Positions 60,365 through 64,000 of a stretch of DNA of 64,000 nucleotides are shown in pieces. The position numbers and the translations under genes are program-made. Position 1 is the first letter of the stretch; each line of letters opens with the position of its first letter. Source of the stretch: Pseudomonas sp. MF4836 (GTDB lineage Bacteria; Pseudomonadota; Gammaproteobacteria; Pseudomonadales; Pseudomonadaceae); the NCBI RefSeq assembly GCF_002018875.1, contig NZ_MVOL01000002.1, positions 62,001 to 126,000 of the forward strand. Direction: 5' to 3'. The notes under the pieces were generated by a model. It worked only from the letters and a program-made list of their open reading frames with translations. It had not been told where the DNA came from and ran no database searches.

Positions 60365-61245
60365 AAACTGCCAAGTCTTCGCTGTTGTTACTGCCGTTGT
60401 TCGGCCTGGCCCTGCTGGCCGGCTGCGATAAATCCACGGATGCCCCCAAGCCTGCGGCCAGCACGGCCAGCGCTGCGCCTGCGGCCGGCTACCTGGACAA
60501 GATCAAGGCTCGCGACAAGCTGATTGTCGGGGTGTTCACCGACAAGCCGCCGTTCGGTTTTGTCGATGAGGCCGGGCGTTATGTGGGGTTCGATACCGAC
60601 ATTGGCCGGCGTTTCGCCAAGGACCTGCTGGGTGATGAGAACAAGGTCGAGTTCGTGGCGGTCGAGCCGGCCAGCCGGATTCCATTCCTGCAAAGTGACA
60701 AGGTCGACCTGATCCTGGCCAACATGACCGTGACCCCGGAGCGCAAGGAGGCGGTGGAGTTCACCAACCCCAACCTCAAGGTGGCCGTGCAGGCGCTGGT
60801 GCCGAATGGCAGTGAGGTGAAAAAACTCGACGACCTGGCGAGCCGCACCACCATCGTCACCACCGGCACCACCGCCGATATCTGGCTGACCAAGACTCAC
60901 CCGGACTGGAAACTGCTGAAGTTCGAGAAAAACTCCGAGTCCCTGCAAGCCCTGGCCAACGGTCGCGGCGACGCCTATGCCCAGGACAACCTGGTGCTGT
61001 TCAGCTGGGCCAAGCAGAACCCGGGCTACCGCGTGCTGGAAGAGAAACTCGGTGACGAAGCCCCCATCGCCCCGGCGGTGAAGAAAGGCAACATCGAACT
61101 GCGTGACTGGGTCAACGCCGAACTGGCCAAGCTGGGCGAAGAGAAATACCTGCTCAAGCTCTACGACCAGTACGTGCGCAAGGAACTGAGCGACGACACC
61201 AAGCCCGAGAGCGTGATCGTCGAAGGCGGAAAATGGCAGGGCTGA
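60361..61245 (+). CDS. Polar amino acid-binding lipoprotein
   Basis: 294 residues. A lipoprotein signal with lipobox LAGC (LLLPLFGLALLAGCDKS) is followed by an Ala/Pro linker and a SBP_bac_3 domain: RDKLIVGVFTDKPPFGFVDEAGRYVGFDTDIGRRFAKDL, DLILANMTVTPERKEAVEFTNP, and LANGRGDAYAQDN. It feeds the permease-ATPase complex encoded just before it. Membership of a sulfur-linked block suggests cystine or a similar compound, unproven. Confidence 0.9.
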   Translation: MKTAKSSLLLLPLFGLALLAGCDKSTDAPKPAASTASAAPAAGYLDKIKARDKLIVGVFTDKPPFGFVDEAGRYVGFDTDIGRRFAKDLLGDENKVEFVAVEPASRIPFLQSDKVDLILANMTVTPERKEAVEFTNPNLKVAVQALVPNGSEVKKLDDLASRTTIVTTGTTADIWLTKTHPDWKLLKFEKNSESLQALANGRGDAYAQDNLVLFSWAKQNPGYRVLEEKLGDEAPIAPAVKKGNIELRDWVNAELAKLGEEKYLLKLYDQYVRKELSDDTKPESVIVEGGKWQG

Positions 61246-61251
61246 TAACCC

Positions 61252-61374
61252 TGTAGCCGGTGCTGCGCGGTGATTTTCCAGGTGCCCCTGCGGCGCCTGC
61301 AAGGGCCAGCGCAGCCTTCGGCAGCGGCTACAGCACCGCCCTGTAGCCGCTGCCGAGCCCGCGAGGCTGCGCTG
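61252..61374. repeat. REP cluster after the amino acid ABC operon
   Basis: A degenerate unit at 61252 (CTGTAGCCGGTGCTGCG), an inverted unit at 61303-61333 ending CGGCAGCGGCTACAG and a direct unit at 61342-61374 beginning TGTAGCCGCTGCCGAG. It fills the gap between the convergent genes. Confidence 0.85.
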
Positions 61375-61404
61375 TGCCGCTATGCCAACTGACACCCAAC
61401 GGGT

Positions 61405-62580
61405 CTAATCCGGCCAATGCCACGCCGGTTCGTCAAGCATGCCCTGGCCGACGATTTCGGTTTGACCGAAGTTCTTCTCCAGGACGATGGAGTTGCATTC
61501 GGGGTCCTGTTGCAAGGCGGCGATCAGTCGGCTGGCGTGGGACACCACCCACACCTGGCAGTGCTGCGAGGCACGGATGATCAGGCGCGCCAGGGCCGGC
61601 AGCAGGTCCGGGTGCAGACTGGTTTCCGGCTCGTTGAGCACCATCAGCGTCGGCGGCCGCGGGGTCAGTAACGCCGCGATCAGCAGCAGGTAGCGCAAGG
61701 TGCCGTCCGACAACTCGGCGGCTGACAGCGGACGCAGCAATCCTTCCTGATAGAACTCAATGGCGAAGCGCCCCCCTTGCAGCGGCGCGATCTGCAACCG
61801 TGCGCCCGGGAATGCATCGCCGATAGCCTGGTGCAACGCCTCGGGGTCGCCAATTTCGAGGATGGTCTGCAGGGCGGCCGCCAGGTCGCGACCGTCGTGG
61901 TGCAGCACCGGGGTCCGGGTGCCCAGTTGCGGCTGGCGTGCCGGTGCGTCGGCATCGCTGCGAAAGTGGTCATAAAAACGCCAGCCACGGATGCTCTCCC
62001 GCAGCAGCAACACCTCGGGCGAGGAGCGCAGGCTGCCGACTTGATCGAACAGGCTGTCAAAGGTCGCGGTGTGCTGCGCGATCACGTCCCAAGTGCGCCC
62101 TTCGCGGGTGCGGATCATCGGCCCGGCGCGACCCACCAGCAGGCTGGACGGGCGATACAGCGGCCCGGCCCAGATGCATTCCTTCTTGATTTCCGGATCG
62201 AGGGCGAAGGCCGACAGGTTCAGCGGTGGCGGCGGCTCGGGCAGGCCGAGGGAGATGGCGTAGCTGAAATCCTCCGCGGCGAACCCCAGGCGCAGGCGCG
62301 TGACTTTCTTGCGCGGCCCGCCGCCTTCAATCACCACTTCGCCGCTGCGCATGCGCCGGCTGATGCTTTCCGGCCCGGCCCAGAAGGTCGATTGCAAGCC
62401 ACCTTCGCGAGCCAGGGCATTGACCACGCCGCCCTGGGCGGTCTCGGCCAGCAGGCGCAAGGCCCGGTACAGATTGGACTTGCCGCTGCCGTTGGGGCCG
62501 GTGATCAGGTTCAGCCGCTCCAGCGGAATCACCAGTTTGTTGATCGAGCGGTAATTGGCCACCGCCAGGGTCTTGAGCAT
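61405..62580 (-). CDS. SMC/OLD-like AAA ATPase
   Basis: 391 residues. MLKTLAVANYRSINKLVIPLERLNLITGPNGSGKSNL holds Walker A; LSAAELSDGTLRYLLLIAALL holds the signature-like SDGTLR; VLNEPETSLHPDLLPAL is the Walker B region with Asn before Glu. The fold is like RecF/OLD ATPases of unknown role (DUF2813/AAA_21). No toprim or nuclease gene adjoins it, so it is not a full Gabija or Septu-like system. ATG 62578-62580 follows AGGAGA. Confidence 0.85.
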   Translation of the reverse strand: MLKTLAVANYRSINKLVIPLERLNLITGPNGSGKSNLYRALRLLAETAQGGVVNALAREGGLQSTFWAGPESISRRMRSGEVVIEGGGPRKKVTRLRLGFAAEDFSYAISLGLPEPPPPLNLSAFALDPEIKKECIWAGPLYRPSSLLVGRAGPMIRTREGRTWDVIAQHTATFDSLFDQVGSLRSSPEVLLLRESIRGWRFYDHFRSDADAPARQPQLGTRTPVLHHDGRDLAAALQTILEIGDPEALHQAIGDAFPGARLQIAPLQGGRFAIEFYQEGLLRPLSAAELSDGTLRYLLLIAALLTPRPPTLMVLNEPETSLHPDLLPALARLIIRASQHCQVWVVSHASRLIAALQQDPECNSIVLEKNFGQTEIVGQGMLDEPAWHWPD

Positions 62581-62638
62581 GCCGGGTCTCCTTTTGCGTG
62601 GTGGGGAGTGTGCCTGATTTGGCGGGAAGGGAGGGTTG

Positions 62639-62661
62639 TGGCGAGGAGGCTTGCTCCCGCT
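62639..62661. repeat. Single copy of the second REP family
   Basis: TGGCGAGGAGGCTTGCTCCC matches one arm of the inverted pair at 40673-40816 with one change. No inverse partner is seen nearby. Confidence 0.7.
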
Positions 62662-62824
62662 CGCTCGCGCAGCGGACGCAAAACCTGAGGTCGCGGTTTG
62701 CTCAAAGGCCGGTATGGGCATGTTCCCTCACCCCGGTGAACACGGTGCGTGCAGCGATGGAACCCTGTTCTAAGCTCACAGTCGTAACGTCACTGGCACG
62801 ACAGCATCACGCAAAGGAGCCTGC

Positions 62825-63919
62825 ATGGCTGGTCTCGAATCGAAGTGGGTAGTGGCGTTGAGCTTGCTGGCTCTACTCTGCGGCTGTGGTGCGGAAAAGC
62901 CCGTGGAAAAGGAGCGCCCGCGCGTGCGGGTGATGGAAGTGCGCAGCAGCGACTTCGCCCCCTCCGTGACCCTTACCGGCGATATCCAGGCCCGGGTGCA
63001 GACCGAATTGTCGTTTCGCGTGGGTGGCAAGATCATCCAGCGTGCAGTGGATGTCGGCGACCGGGTTTCAGCCCAGCAAGTACTGGCCCGACTCGACCCC
63101 AAGGACCTGCAGACCAACGTCGACTCTGCCGCGGCCTCGGTATCGGCCGAGCAGGCGCGGGTCAAGCAGGCCGCCGCCGCTTTTGTGCGCCAGCAAAAAC
63201 TCCTGCCCAAGGGCTACACCAGCCAAAGTGAATACGACTCGGCCCAGGCCGCCCTGCGCAGCAGCCAGAGCGCCCTGACCGCAGCCCAGGCGCAGTTGGC
63301 CAATGCCCGCGAGCAACTGAGCTATACCGCGCTGGTGGCCGAGGCCCCCGGCATCATTACCGCGCGCCAGGCCGAAGTCGGCCAGGTGGTGCAGGCCACG
63401 GTGCCGATTTTCAGCCTGGCGCGGGACGGCGAGCGCGACGCGGTGTTCAACGTTTATGAATCGTTGCTGATGGCCCCGCCGGATAACGCGCTGATCGTCA
63501 TCAGCCTGCTGGACAACCCCCAGGTCAAGACCACCGGCACCATCCGCGAGGTGACCCCGGTGGTTTCGGCCGACAGCGGCACGGTGCAGGTCAAGGTGGC
63601 GCTCAAGGAGTTGCCGGCGGGCATGGACCTGGGCTCGGTGGTGAGTGCCACCGCCAGCGCGCCGGGCACCGCCAGCGTCGAGCTGCCCTGGTCGGCGCTG
63701 ACCAAGAACTTAAGCGAGCCCGCCGTGTGGCTGGTGGGCGAGGACGGCAAGACCGAGCTGCACACGGTCAAGGTCGCGCGCTACCTGACCGGCAAAGTGA
63801 TCATCGGCGAAGGCCTCAAGGGCGGTGAAAAAGTAGTGGTGGCCGGCGGGCAGTTGCTGCATCCGCAGATGTTCGTCGAGATCGCCGCCGAGGATAAAGC
63901 CCAGGGAGCCCAGCCATGA
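62825..63919 (+). CDS. triA: RND efflux periplasmic adaptor (TriA-like)
   Basis: 364 residues. A lipoprotein-type signal (VVALSLLALLCGCG) is followed by the barrel-sandwich and long hairpin of membrane fusion proteins: TLTGDIQARVQTELSFRVGGKIIQRAVDVGDRVSAQQVLARLDPKDLQ, then Ala/Gln-rich helices (VKQAAAAFVRQQKLLPKGYTSQSEYD) and APGIITARQAEVGQVV. It links an inner-membrane RND pump to an outer-membrane channel. A second adaptor gene follows with an ATGA overlap, the arrangement of triAB in triABC. Confidence 0.85.
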   Translation: MAGLESKWVVALSLLALLCGCGAEKPVEKERPRVRVMEVRSSDFAPSVTLTGDIQARVQTELSFRVGGKIIQRAVDVGDRVSAQQVLARLDPKDLQTNVDSAAASVSAEQARVKQAAAAFVRQQKLLPKGYTSQSEYDSAQAALRSSQSALTAAQAQLANAREQLSYTALVAEAPGIITARQAEVGQVVQATVPIFSLARDGERDAVFNVYESLLMAPPDNALIVISLLDNPQVKTTGTIREVTPVVSADSGTVQVKVALKELPAGMDLGSVVSATASAPGTASVELPWSALTKNLSEPAVWLVGEDGKTELHTVKVARYLTGKVIIGEGLKGGEKVVVAGGQLLHPQMFVEIAAEDKAQGAQP

Positions 63920-64000
63920 TGCGCCTGTCGTTGCCGTTCGCCGCGCTGTTGTGCAGCGTGGCGCTGTTGCCGGGTTGCTCCAGGGAAGAGCCGGCGCCCG
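63916..64000 (+). CDS. triB: Second RND adaptor (TriB-like), start only
   Basis: Only 28 codons lie in the window: a lipoprotein signal (LSLPFAALLCSVALLPGC) followed by SREEPAP. The ATG overlaps the end of the previous adaptor gene. A second adaptor immediately after the first is characteristic of TriABC-type systems, but the rest, including the pump, is outside the window. Confidence 0.55.
   Translation, partial: MMRLSLPFAALLCSVALLPGCSREEPAP

Noticed and set aside
61252..61374. Repeated GC-rich units considered as a CRISPR array
   Set aside because: Units are palindromic, unevenly spaced, alternate in orientation and match REP elements elsewhere in the window; no spacers or cas genes.
61405..62580. 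SMC/OLD-like ATPase as part of a phage-defence system
   Set aside because: No nuclease, toprim or UvrD-type partner adjoins it; neighbours are REP elements and an efflux gene. It remains an ATPase of unknown role.

Overview
The window is chromosomal DNA of a GC-rich Pseudomonas, most likely of the P. fluorescens group. Three things point there: the block desA / c-di-GMP gene / oscA-sbp-cysT-cysW-cysA / DUF962 / Crp-like regulator, which I recall as the PA0278-PA0286 neighbourhood of P. aeruginosa PAO1; a sulfate-ester (ats/sft) island of the P. putida S-313 type; and many short REP elements with the core TGTAGCCGCTGCC between genes. No prophage, IS element, integrase or CRISPR array is seen. 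Gene starts, families and operators were judged by eye.

Layout. 1-4.0 kb: the end of a VWA-domain protein, an ECF sigma factor and a membrane anti-sigma-like partner, then a two-gene operon of unknown function. 4.1-12.2 kb: an OprB-type porin and a complete non-phosphorylative L-rhamnose pathway (mutarotase, H+ symporter, 1-dehydrogenase, lactonase, rhamnonate dehydratase, aldolase) with a divergent LysR regulator. Two near-identical palindromes lie before its two transcription units. 12.3-13.4 kb: tRNA-Arg(CCG) and two small genes, the first resembling RebB. 13.7-19.4 kb: gabDT and two signalling proteins (REC-HDOD, PAS-GGDEF). 19.7-28.8 kb: fatty-acid desaturase, PAS-GGDEF-EAL protein, oscA and the sulfate ABC transporter. 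28.8-32.0 kb: periplasmic 5-hydroxyisourate hydrolase, a GlcG/HbpS-like protein and a divergent two-component system with a textbook HprR/CusR-type box between them. 32.0-32.5 kb: a decayed hipBA module.

34.8-47.5 kb is a sulfur-scavenging island for organic sulfate esters: ABC importer (ATPase, fused double permease, binding protein), AtsK alkylsulfatase dioxygenase, a formylglycine-type sulfatase, a TonB-dependent receptor, an arylsulfotransferase-family protein, and two closely related LysR regulators. 47.5-51.6 kb holds three small genes in a row, two of them of bacterial immunity-protein type, then an MFS exporter, a nucleoside deaminase and an ankyrin protein. 51.7-61.2 kb continues with a LysR gene, a tonB-exbB-exbD operon, an alpha/beta hydrolase, an SfnR-like sigma-54 activator lacking a recognisable DNA-binding domain, an orphan metQ and a four-gene polar amino acid ABC transporter. 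The window ends with an ATPase gene and the start of a triAB-like pair of RND adaptor genes.

How the parts fit. Much of 23-61 kb serves acquisition of sulfur when sulfate or cysteine is scarce. Palindromes of the same CTTAAA/TTTAAG type stand before oscA-sbp and before tonB, suggesting that outer-membrane energisation may be tied to sulfur status. The best new leads are the shared operator of the rhamnose units, the HprR-type box, an Imm50-like domain shared by two distant loci, the tonB/sbp palindromes, and REP elements that supply the last Leu codon and stop codon of four unrelated genes.
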